Shown here: positions 55,501-63,900 of the stretch, one piece after another
Layout of the letters: each line of letters opens with the position of its first letter
How positions within the stretch are numbered: the first letter of the stretch is position 1
Origin: Rhizorhapis suberifaciens
GTDB lineage: Bacteria; Pseudomonadota; Alphaproteobacteria; Sphingomonadales; Sphingomonadaceae
NCBI RefSeq assembly: GCF_014200045.1
Contig: NZ_JACHOV010000011.1
Location: forward strand, 62,001-126,000
Length of the DNA: 64,000 bases
Reading direction: 5' to 3'
Notes under the pieces: model-generated
The model's database searches: none
What the model was told of the DNA's origin: nothing
The model's input: the letters and a program-made list of their open reading frames with translations, nothing else
Program-made: the position numbers and the translations under genes

Positions 55501-57038
55501 ATTTCATCTTCCCCATCCTGGGCAAGCGAGTAATCGTCCAGTTCGATCTCCACGGCCTCGGCAAAAGGATCGTCGACATCCGAATTGATTGAACCATGAT
55601 TGGCAAAGGTGAAGGTTTTCGAGTGCGCAAACATGCTGATGCCGCCGTCAAGCGTCCCGGTGGCGTTGTTGGTGACGCTGATGCTGTCGGCCGCCGCATC
55701 TTCCTGAAACGCAGGATTGAGAGCCACTTCGAGCAAGCCGATTTCAAGATCCACTGCGCGGTCGATGTCGTTGCCATTGCCGGCAATGCTGATCGTGCCG
55801 CTATTGTCGAACACGAAATCCGAAGCGACGCCCTGGAACGAAAGACCACCGCCAATCTCGCCAATATTGGTGATCGAGACAGCCTTTTTCTCGGTTGCAT
55901 CGATCGCCGTAGCCAGAGCAATGGCCGCGTCAGTCAGTTCAATATCCCGCGCGCCATTGTCGATCATCGAGATGGTGCCGCTGTTGGCGAAGATGAAATC
56001 CCGGTCGGCAGCTCCGAAAAGGAGCGTGCCCTGACCATCGGACGAAAGATTGATCTCGCCACTATTTGTAAAGCTCGCCGTATTCAGCCGCAAATCGCCG
56101 TTGACGACACCTTCATTGGCAAACGAATTCAGGGCAGTGCCGTAGATCAGCTCCACCTCAACCATTTGCCCCATCGCCTGGCTCCACGCCGGAACGATGA
56201 GGTGACGGGCCTGGCCTAGTCCGCCCCCATAACCAACGGCAGCGACATGAATAGTACTGGCTACCATGTCGGGGAGTCCCGTACCCAGCAGGGAGATGGG
56301 ATTAATGGTAGCCCGATTGATGATGCTGCCATTGCCAAGGAGAGACAGCCCTGTGGCCGCCTCATCCGGATCAAGATTGGTGATGGTTACTACCGTGTCG
56401 GCGCCGAGCACTTCGACGCCTGCAATCTCGAAATGGAGAGGAAGCGTTGTGGGCAAGGCATAGACGCCATTCGTGGAAAAAGACTGGGCATAGACGTCCA
56501 GTCCATTGCCGGGATCGATGGTTCCCTGGACTCCAGTGCCACCGGTTGTGCGATTGATAAAATATTCAGTCTTGAAGCCTGAGAAAAAGTCCGCATGCCC
56601 GAAGGCTAGATTAGCATTAAGCGATGTGAGATTTCCGGTGATGGCGCCACCATCATTCACGTAAATGCCGCCATTGGCGAAGACGAGATCGCCCTCGATC
56701 GTCCCCCGGTTGATGATGATAGTGTCTAGTGGGCTACCGTTCCCTGTTGTTTGCGGCAAGAGGCTCAACCCATCAATGCCCGCACTCACCTGGTTTTCGA
56801 TCAACAGATAGTCGTTGCTGGTCTGCGTGATTGATGTGCCCGTGGCATTGTTGACAATGTGGGTCCCGCCACTGGTGGACACATCCTGATCCGCTGCGGT
56901 CACGTTGATCACGCAGAAATCACCGTCCACCCCCGGGCAGCTTTGCGCCTGCGCCGATTGAGCAGAGACCGCCATTGCCAACAGGCTGGCTCCAAACATG
57001 ACTCGGCTGTGGTGGCCGAAACGAACGGACCTATTCAT
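52524..57038 (-). CDS. Large autotransporter with C-terminal beta-barrel
   Basis: A 1504-residue type V secretion protein. A signal peptide (LLAMAVSAQSAQAQ) is followed by a passenger of about 1200 residues with many NSGTI, NRGTI and TNTGTI-like repeats, the pattern of a parallel beta-helix. Several TLRNYG and GAGDDTF segments recall calcium-binding or haemolysin-type turns. The last 270 residues form the autotransporter barrel (GFGAWRNFKAESRSG at its start, ending SVDAGLKLRF with terminal Phe). A LuxR-type gene lies upstream on the same strand. Confidence 0.88.
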   Translation of the reverse strand: MNRSVRFGHHSRVMFGASLLAMAVSAQSAQAQSCPGVDGDFCVINVTAADQDVSTSGGTHIVNNATGTSITQTSNDYLLIENQVSAGIDGLSLLPQTTGNGSPLDTIIINRGTIEGDLVFANGGIYVNDGGAITGNLTSLNANLAFGHADFFSGFKTEYFINRTTGGTGVQGTIDPGNGLDVYAQSFSTNGVYALPTTLPLHFEIAGVEVLGADTVVTITNLDPDEAATGLSLLGNGSIINRATINPISLLGTGLPDMVASTIHVAAVGYGGGLGQARHLIVPAWSQAMGQMVEVELIYGTALNSFANEGVVNGDLRLNTASFTNSGEINLSSDGQGTLLFGAADRDFIFANSGTISMIDNGARDIELTDAAIALATAIDATEKKAVSITNIGEIGGGLSFQGVASDFVFDNSGTISIAGNGNDIDRAVDLEIGLLEVALNPAFQEDAAADSISVTNNATGTLDGGISMFAHSKTFTFANHGSINSDVDDPFAEAVEIELDDYSLAQDGEDEIDAESASFTNTGTISGAVALELNASVTTFNNSGEIITGLTPSTTLFAEGASAVDIEQETALGATLNFTNGGTISTSDYAGVAVGIEVEAGDLGSGVPGAENANAAVTFVNSGTIAASGGTYLTPGNFLGLPSNQLLMDLSTALGVDVDAEAASSVSIINEAGGIINGRGFAHLGLPGGPQLIEGQPVNASGLTVAARADAVSIVNRGQILGGPGGSLVLPSGVTLIPDFDDIDFEGVLGTAIDTFSSNDDITNRATGRIEGGIALRSGDDTLRNYGTIISDINFGAGDDTFIQGIDAIFTGTADGGDGADRFLLDITGGGAINNAIYDQLVNFETLGLTGTGTISSDAPLPVETFELTGDDPITFDGIIETLGPVAITGTTTNDTLTVHGTVNGDVDLGDGDNSFDLDGAVNGDVSFGSGGDTLILQPGWSISGTATGGEGHDSLSAPVTGSYEEPTEIDLAAFQSFEELNITSGGVGTVSGDLEFEEINVDDGRVIGLAGSTISGDVNVSSGGTFGSAGTVNGDIGVNGTLSPGSSPGTMTINGNVTLSSGSTTLFEMTSTVSDAIIINGGLTIQTGATIEITGERPLTPGSIYNLITTTDGITGSSNATLTKLPTVLGFLNWTSHALQLLGTFQTRSGASAQVVATADYLNQLLIGGEATAGILAAAPDLVGSDGYASDAAMATLNAEAYASISQIGVENGLAVSSALRSANFGAHDSEAGPFAFGEGFGAWRNFKAESRSGVSRADVHSAGFFGGIGYGNENVSVAAFIGHVDGSQSINSIGASNDADGTFFGAGAHLAFAGFRFGASVVRDHSSADTSRTLFNGAEATSHYRLRGTTADIHAGYGFAFGRGWDIGPEFGVTHVSVKRGAATETGGGAFSLNVAKDRISYTFLTADLALQMREGALRPWLTAGLRQRLDNDSARATASLAGVSTSFTVPGVQRDRSFANIGAGVAWKVLPALTLFTRGNSEFGSDNNAHSVDAGLKLRF

Positions 57039-57232
57039 AATTTCCCCCTGACTGAACCTGACCGGAACGTCACAGCCACCATCTTTTTGCCCCAGGAGAT
57101 GACTGTGCCGCCAATCAGGCGTGGCTCAGGCGGTAATATTCGCGCCGAAAGCGCGCATGTCCCATTTGGGACAGATCATGTCGGAAAAACGCAAAGCTTT
57201 GGCGGTCGGATAATTTGACGGTTTCCTGCGGC

Positions 57233-58402
57233 TTAATTCCGTTCGGCGGCGTGGTCCTCAGGTCCGGCCAAGCCTTGCGCTGTCAGCCCGGTCACTAAAT
57301 GAACCAGATCCTGCTGGCGATGGACTCCCATTTTCGCGAAGACGGATTTCAGGTGATTTCGCGCTGTCCCAGTTGCAGTGCGTAGCTGGGCGGCTGCCTC
57401 CTCCAGCACAACTCCGTGACCAAGCAGTGCAGCCAGCCGCGCCTCTGCTGAAGTGAGGTCAAAAAGGTCCCTTAACATAGTGACGGCCTTTGCCGCCTGT
57501 TTGTCGCGATCGTGGATGAAGATGAGCGCGACCGGACGTGCGGAAAAGGGAAATCCGAAATCGACCACTACCGGTGAAATGAAAAGAGAAAGTGGCGATA
57601 GACTCTCTCCCCGTTCAAGGCTGAGCCAACCACCGCGTCCATCAAATTCATCATGGGTGATACTTGTCGCGCCTCGGATCAGCCTGGCAAATCGCTTAGG
57701 GTCGTTCGGTGGAGTGATCTCCAGGACGTTCCGGTGGGCTCTCATGCCTTGGCCGCGTGCGAGGATGCGATCCGCCGCGCTGTTCGCAAACAGGATGTCG
57801 CCACCTCTCCCCACCATGACCACTCCCTGGAGCAGCCTGTCTAGCACCGTGCCAATCAAGCTTTGGCGGCCATTCAATGAGCCAAGATTCGCCGCAATGG
57901 TGATTGCTTGTGCAACATGGTCTTTCAGTTGCCGGTATAGGGTAATATCTTCTGCCTGCACATGCCCCTGCTGCCGCGTCCGTTGCAGGCTGAAATTGAT
58001 CAGATAGCCATCTACCGGGGGCATGTTCGAGCCGATGAAATATCGAAGCCCCTGCTTGCCGTACCAATCATAGACTGGGTCGCGGTCCATCTCTCTTTCG
58101 CTCAGGACCATTGAATCGTAAATTATGTTACGGCCATCCTGGCGGATGGCACAGGCTATACGCGGGCAGATTGTCATATAGTCCCGGGAGTATTCGGCAC
58201 AGCTCTCCTCAGACAATCGCCCCGACAGCACCAGGCCTTGCCTGGAAGGCGTCGTCGATACAAAGTTGAGGGTCGCTCCCGCGCTGCCTGTCAGGTCTTC
58301 AATCGTCCGAAAAGCATCGCCCCAGAGCGTAGGATCAATGGCAGCGGCATAAAGCTTTTTTATAGAGGAATCGTAATTTTCGAGCCTAATACCCTTAGAC
58401 AT
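57233..58402 (-). CDS. LuxR-type regulator with PAS-like N-terminal region
   Basis: A 389-residue transcription regulator. The C-terminal HTH (about residues 325-385) shows LTSAEARLAALLGHG and TARNHLKSVFAKMGVHRQQDLVHLV. The middle (DRLLQGVVMVGRGGDILFANSAADRIL) looks PAS-like; the N-terminal 150 residues are typical of a large group of alphaproteobacterial LuxR-like proteins. The signal is unknown. It lies 194 bases upstream of the autotransporter gene and may control it. Confidence 0.82.
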   Translation of the reverse strand: MSKGIRLENYDSSIKKLYAAAIDPTLWGDAFRTIEDLTGSAGATLNFVSTTPSRQGLVLSGRLSEESCAEYSRDYMTICPRIACAIRQDGRNIIYDSMVLSEREMDRDPVYDWYGKQGLRYFIGSNMPPVDGYLINFSLQRTRQQGHVQAEDITLYRQLKDHVAQAITIAANLGSLNGRQSLIGTVLDRLLQGVVMVGRGGDILFANSAADRILARGQGMRAHRNVLEITPPNDPKRFARLIRGATSITHDEFDGRGGWLSLERGESLSPLSLFISPVVVDFGFPFSARPVALIFIHDRDKQAAKAVTMLRDLFDLTSAEARLAALLGHGVVLEEAAAQLRTATGTARNHLKSVFAKMGVHRQQDLVHLVTGLTAQGLAGPEDHAAERN

Positions 58403-58546
58403 ACCGCAATATTTCTCCCCTCGTGCGGCAACCCTTATCTTATATTATCGCGAATCTATTATCATCAGCCGTGATACAGCATTTTGGGATCTCCGCCAGA
58501 CTGTTACGTGTCCGTACAGATAGCCGCGATGTGCACGAACACTACG

Positions 58547-58885
58547 GTTCCCGATTATGCGCTCGGACCCCACACAGCCTCTATCGGGCTGACTTTCAAC
58601 CGGGGCGACCTTTTTCCCCCGCATTATCGCGGGGGCGCCTTTATCGGGCAGCACGGCTCCTGGAACCGTAATCCAAGAAGCGGCTATGCGGTCATCTTCG
58701 TGCCCTTCGCCAACGGGCGCCCGGCGGGCCCACCCGAACAGGTGCTGACCGGCTTCGTCGATGACAAGGGTCGCGCCCGCGGGCGGCCTGTCGGCGTCGC
58801 GTTCGACCGGAAAGGCGCGCTGCTCGTGGCCGACGATGTTGGCGACAGCATCTGGCGGGTGATCCCGTCGCCAATGAAACCATGA
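58547..58885 (+). pseudogene. 3' remnant of a PQQ-dependent sugar dehydrogenase
   Basis: The frame from 58547 encodes only the C-terminal 112 residues of a sorbosone/glucose-dehydrogenase-like protein: DYALGPHTASIGLTF, FIGQHGSWNRNPRSGY and GRARGRPVGVAFDRKGALLVADD. Intact members have about 400 residues and a signal peptide; nothing upstream continues the similarity. It is a truncated remnant. Confidence 0.8.
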
Positions 58886-59001
58886 TGACAGTTTACTCCA
58901 GCCATCCCATCGGGGTGACGCTGAGCGGCGCCATCAAATTCTGATCAGGGCGCTGGGTCCTATAAGCGGATGGCTTTGCCCAGACATGCGGTCATTCCCT
59001 T

Positions 59002-59668
59002 TCATATGACGTATCCGTCAGGCGTATCGCTCTCCTCTTGCAATCCGTCGGCGGATGCCAATTCATTAAGATAATTATAGATGGTGAAACGTGTCGTATT
59101 CAGCGCCTCGGCCACCGTATCGACAGCCGATCGCAGCGTGAACAGGCCGCGTGCAGACAATTCGCTGACCACCGCAATCTTGTGCCGCTTGTGCATCAGG
59201 TGCACGGGCACGCCAACATTGGCGATCGCCTGTTGAATCAGGAACGTGGCCAACTCGTTGATATCCCGCATGAACATTTCAGGCCCGAGCGACGCCTTGG
59301 CGGGCGCGTGCCCTTTTTCGCCGAGAGCGGCCGCAGCCGCATCCCGCATCAGCTCCCACGGTGATATGTCGATATTGATGCACAGCGCGGCTATCGGCGT
59401 GCCGTCCATATCGGGCAGGAAAGTAGTGGAAGACACGCAGCCTGCGTCCGTCCGACATGCGCGTTTCATAGCCCGACTTGTGCGTAAAATCCTGCAACGC
59501 GACTGCCTCCAGCAGCAAATTCGTGGCTGCGTCCCCCGGGTCGCGGCCAGTCACATCGCCCGCCACCGCAATGATGGAGTTTGGCAGCAGCGCCAGATCG
59601 TGCAACACCACTTGTGCGCAAGGCCGCGATGGGCAGTCCGGATAGCCCCACTCCCCATCTATTTTCAC
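59002..59668 (-). pseudogene. Frameshifted YheO-PAS/DauR-HTH regulator
   Basis: The two halves lie in different frames. The first, from about 59668 to 59435, encodes the YheO-like PAS start (VVLHDLALLPNSIIAVAG, DVTGRDPGDAAT, GYETRMSDGRRLR). The second, continuing one base further on, encodes SSTTFLPDMDGTPIAALCIN and the DauR-type HTH (TLRSAVDTVAEALNTTRFTIYNYLNE). One extra base near 59434 breaks the frame. The first 20 or so residues also seem lost. It could be a sequencing error. Confidence 0.75.
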
Positions 59669-59697
59669 TACCTCTACTATGATCGAAGGAGAGACTC

Positions 59698-60303
59698 GTG
59701 CCTGAACAAAAATCCACACTGAACCCCGATTTCAAATCGAACGATCCTTATGGCTATCTGAACGGCGTCGAGGGCTATCAGTTGCCGCAGGAATGGGTCG
59801 ATAATATGCAAGTGCCCGAACTACACTCCACGCGCATCCTCGCCTCCTATAACGAGGCGGGGTTTGAACGCAGCGGCGCCTATATGGGGCCGATATTCTT
59901 CGATCCCGAATATGGTGCACTGACCATGGCCGAGCGGGAGTTCATCGGGGTTATCGTTTCCTCAATCAACTCCTGCCCCACTTGCCTCATCATTCACGGG
60001 CATAAACTGGGCGAGCTGATCGGCGATCATGGCCGCGCGCAGCGTATCGCGATCAATTATCGGACGGTCGAACTGACAGTGGAGGAGCGGGCAATAGCGG
60101 ATTATTGCGTCAAGCTGACTGAACAACCTGGCCGGATGGAAGCGGCCGACGTACAAGCGTTGCGAGACGCTGGGTTGAGCGACGAGAAGATATATTATGT
60201 GATCGAGACGGCTGGCGTGTTCAACCTGACCAATCGCATGACCTCAGGCTATGGCATGCGTCCAGATGACGATTTCATGGTCGCCATTGCAACCAAGGCA
60301 TGA
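59698..60303 (+). CDS. AhpD-like carboxymuconolactone decarboxylase/peroxidase-related protein
   Basis: A 201-residue protein of the AhpD fold, with the redox motif CPTCLIIHGHKLG (C-x-x-C-x4-H). It may reduce peroxides or be a decarboxylase-like enzyme. The start is GTG at 59698, seven bases after GAAGGAG. It is divergent from the broken regulator, which probably controlled it. Confidence 0.85.
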   Translation: MPEQKSTLNPDFKSNDPYGYLNGVEGYQLPQEWVDNMQVPELHSTRILASYNEAGFERSGAYMGPIFFDPEYGALTMAEREFIGVIVSSINSCPTCLIIHGHKLGELIGDHGRAQRIAINYRTVELTVEERAIADYCVKLTEQPGRMEAADVQALRDAGLSDEKIYYVIETAGVFNLTNRMTSGYGMRPDDDFMVAIATKA

Positions 60304-60407
60304 CCGTTCAGGCAAATATCCGGGGGGTTTCGCAGCCTCCCGGAAGGTCTTTGCGGCGGACCCCGCGCGGGATCGTCAATTGAACGATGCTGAGGATCAA
60401 CCGGGCA

Positions 60408-60878
60408 TCAGCCAGGCGCTTCCTTGATCGTCTGCATAGTCATGAAAGTGGAGGTGCTGGCGACATGCGGCAGGCCGGATATTTTTTCCCCCAATACGAT
60501 CCGATAGCGCCGAACATCCGCAGTGCGCACTTTCAACAAATAATCGAAGCTGCCCGCGATCATGTGGCATTCCTCCACTTCCGCAATATGCTGCACGGCA
60601 TTGTTGAACGCCTCCAGCGCCTGTTCACGGGTGTCAGACAGCTTCACTTCGGCAAAGGCGACATTGTCCAGGCCGACCTTTGCCGGATCCACAACCGCCC
60701 GGAAGCCGCGGATGACACCCGTGTCGATCAGCCTGCGCATCCTGACCTGACACGGGGTTTTGGACATGCCCACGCATCGCGCAAGATCCGTGACCGTAAT
60801 CCTTCCATTTTCGACCAGTAAAGCGAGGATTTTCCGGTCCCAGATATCCAATTCGACCTCTTGGTCACCATTTTCCAC
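60408..60878 (-). CDS. Lrp/AsnC-family regulator, probable regulator of putA
   Basis: A 156-residue Lrp-type protein: HTH near residues 25-55 (ITVTDLARCVGMSKTPCQVRMRRL) and a RAM effector domain with CHMIAGSFDYLLKVRT. The start is GTG at 60878. It is divergent from putA, the usual place for PutR, so it probably activates putA with proline. Confidence 0.88.
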   Translation of the reverse strand: MENGDQEVELDIWDRKILALLVENGRITVTDLARCVGMSKTPCQVRMRRLIDTGVIRGFRAVVDPAKVGLDNVAFAEVKLSDTREQALEAFNNAVQHIAEVEECHMIAGSFDYLLKVRTADVRRYRIVLGEKISGLPHVASTSTFMTMQTIKEAPG

Positions 60879-60917
60879 AAAAATCGTCCTTTTAGGTCGG
60901 AGAAATAGGTCAATCTA

Positions 60918-60939
60918 CTATCATTAAAGGTAAAGATAG
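60918..60939. promoter_or_regulatory. Imperfect palindrome between the Lrp-type gene and putA (candidate operator)
   Basis: CTATCATT and AAAGATAG match as an inverted repeat in seven of eight positions around AAAGGT. Direct repeats of TAGGTC at 60893 and 60906 lie beside it. All are in the divergent gap where Lrp-type regulators bind. Confidence 0.4.
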
Positions 60940-60977
60940 GGAAGATCGCCAACGTACGAGCGGTTACAAATCAATCC

Positions 60978-63900
60978 ATGAAATCGGAACTTTCCTTCGT
61001 CAGTTTCGCGCCGCCGATCCGTGAAGCATCGCCGCTGCGCCGGTCGATCACCGCCGCCTATCGGCGCAACGAAGCCGAAGCGCTGGCCCCATTGCTGGCC
61101 GCTGCCACTTTCGATGATGTGACCCAGGCGGAAATCGCCGCAACGGCCCGCGCGCTGGTAACCGCGTTACGTGTCAGTCCGCGCGGCTCGGGCGTCGACA
61201 GCCTGATCCGCGAATATTCCTTGTCCAGTCAGGAGGGCGTCGCATTGATGTGCCTGGCCGAGGCATTGTTGCGCATTCCCGACAATGCGACCCGCGACGC
61301 GCTGATCCGGGACAAGCTGGCGGACGGCGATTGGAACGCGCATCTGGGCAGGGACAAGTCGTTGTTCGTCAACGGCGCGACTTGGGGGCTGGTGGTCACC
61401 GGCAAGCTGGTCGGCCGGGTCGACGATCGCGGTCTGGGCGCATCGCTCAACCGGTTGATTGCGCGTGTGGGTGAGCCGGTGATCCGGCGGGCCATCGATT
61501 TGGCCATGCGCATGATGGGCGAACAGTTCGTGACCGGCGAAACCATCGACAAGGCGCTGTCTCGCGCCAGGCTGATGGAGGCGAAGGGCTTTCGCTACAG
61601 CTACGACATGTTGGGCGAGGCCGCCACGACCGAGCAGGATGCTGCCCGTTATCTGGCCGACTATCAGAACGCTATCCACGCGATCGGCGAGGCTGCCGCC
61701 GGGCGCGGCGTTTATGAAGCGCCTGGTATTTCAATAAAATTGTCGGCGCTTCATCCCCGTTATGTCCGTTCACAGGCGGCTCGCGTTACCGGCGAGTTGC
61801 TGCCTCGCCTGGAGGGGCTGGCTCTGCTCGCTAAAAACTATGGCATCGGCCTGAACATAGATGCGGAGGAGGCTGACCGCCTCGAACTATCGCTCGACCT
61901 GCTCGAAAGTCTGGCAATGGACCCCAAGCTTGCCGGATGGAATGGGCTCGGCTTCGTCGTTCAGGCCTATGGCAAGCGTTGCGCCCCGGTAATCGACTGG
62001 ATCATCGACCTCGCCACGCGGAGCGGTCGGCGAATCATGGTGCGGCTGGTCAAGGGCGCCTATTGGGACGCGGAGATCAAGCGTGCGCAAGTTGACGGGC
62101 TGGCCGATTTCCCGGTCTACACCCGCAAGATACATACCGACGTCGCCTATATTGCCTGCGCCCGGAAACTGTTGGCCGCCCGCGAGGTGCTTTTCCCCCA
62201 ATTCGCCACCCACAATGCCCAGACGGTGGCCACCATCCACACACTTGCCGGGCCGGATTTCACCTTAGGCGATTATGAATACCAGTGCCTGCACGGCATG
62301 GGCGAGCCGCTATACGAGCAAGTCGTTGCAGCGACGGGACTGGCGCGCCCCTGTCGCGTCTATGCCCCGGTCGGCGGCCATGAAACTCTGCTCGCCTATC
62401 TCGTCCGGCGGCTTTTGGAAAACGGGGCGAACACTTCGTTCGTCAACCAGATCACCGATCCCGACATGTCCATCGAGGACCTGATTGCAGACCCCGCGAA
62501 TGCGGTGCGGGCGATGAGGCACGTCGGCGCGAAGCATGATGCGATAGCGGCCCCCGCGGAGCTGTACCCGGACCGTCGCAATTCGCAGGGCATCGACCTG
62601 AGCGACGAGGCGGCGCTTGCGATGCTGCGCGACGCGCTGGTTGAAAGTACGCAGAAGCCATGGTCCGCAGCGCCGATGGAGCTTGGAGCGGGCGGGCAGC
62701 CAGTGCTCAATCCGGGAGACCACAGGGATGTTGTCGGCACTGTTACCTGGGCCAGCGCAGGTACGGTGGCTTCGGCAACGGCGCGTGCGGCCGCTTCGTC
62801 GTGGCCGCAGATGCCGGTGGGCGAGCGGGCGACGATATTGGAGCGTGCCGCCGACGAATTTCAGGACAGCATGCCCGCGCTGATGGGGCTTGCCATGCGT
62901 GAGGCCGGTAAGTCAGCGGCCAACGCCATCGCCGAGGTTCGCGAAGCGATCGACTTCCTGCGTTATTACGCGGCTCGGGCCAGGGCGACATTTGGGCCGG
63001 AGCAGCTTCCGCTTGGTCCGATAACATGCATCAGCCCCTGGAACTTCCCGCTCGCCATCTTCACCGGGCAGGTTGCCGCGGCGCTGGTTGCCGGCAACCC
63101 GGTTCTGGCCAAGCCGGCTGAAGAGACACCGCTTATCGCGGCTGAGGCCGTTCGGTTGCTGCACAAGGCGGGCGTTCCAGCCGACGCATTGCAACTGCTG
63201 CCCGGTGATGGAGAAATTGGGGCCGCACTGGTCGCTGCGAGGCATGTTGCAGGCGTGATGTTCACCGGATCGATAGAGGTCGCGCGGCTGATCCATCGCC
63301 AGTTGCGCGAGCGTGTGTCATCATCTGGTCGGGCTATCCCCCTGATCGCGGAAACAGGTGGCCAAAATGCGATGGTCGTAGACAGTTCGGCGCTTGCCGA
63401 ACAGGTCGTCGCCGATGTGATCGCATCGGCGTTCGACAGCGCCGGTCAGCGTTGCTCGGCGCTGCGCATTCTCTGCCTGCAGGACGATATCGCGGACCAG
63501 ACGCTCGCCATGTTGAAGGGCGCTCTGGCCGAGCTTCGCATCGGCCGGACAGATCGGCTTGCCGTCGACGTCGGACCGGTCATCAGCGAAGAGGCGCGGG
63601 CAAACATAGAGGCGCATGTCGCGGCCATGCGCGCGCGCGGGTGCAGGGTCGAACGGCTTGTGCTGCCTGCGGACGCCGCGCACGGCACCTTTGTGGCTCC
63701 CACGATCATCGAAATCGACAGAATCGGCGACGTCGAGCGGGAAGTTTTCGGGCCAGTGCTGCATGTACTGCGCTTTCGTCGCGATCGACTCGATGCGCTG
63801 ATCGATTCGATCAACGACACCGGCTATGGCTTGACTTTCGGGCTTCACACCCGGCTGGACCAGACGATCGCGGATGTGTCCGACCGGATCCGGTGCGGCA

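Noticed and set aside
53900-56900. Repeated segments in the autotransporter gene as a CRISPR or tandem repeat array
   Set aside because: The similarity is at the protein level (NSGTI-like turns) and not a regular DNA repeat with spacers.
57039-57110. GTCAG repeats before the autotransporter as a Pho box
   Set aside because: The units differ too much from CTGTCAT although the spacing is near 11 bases.
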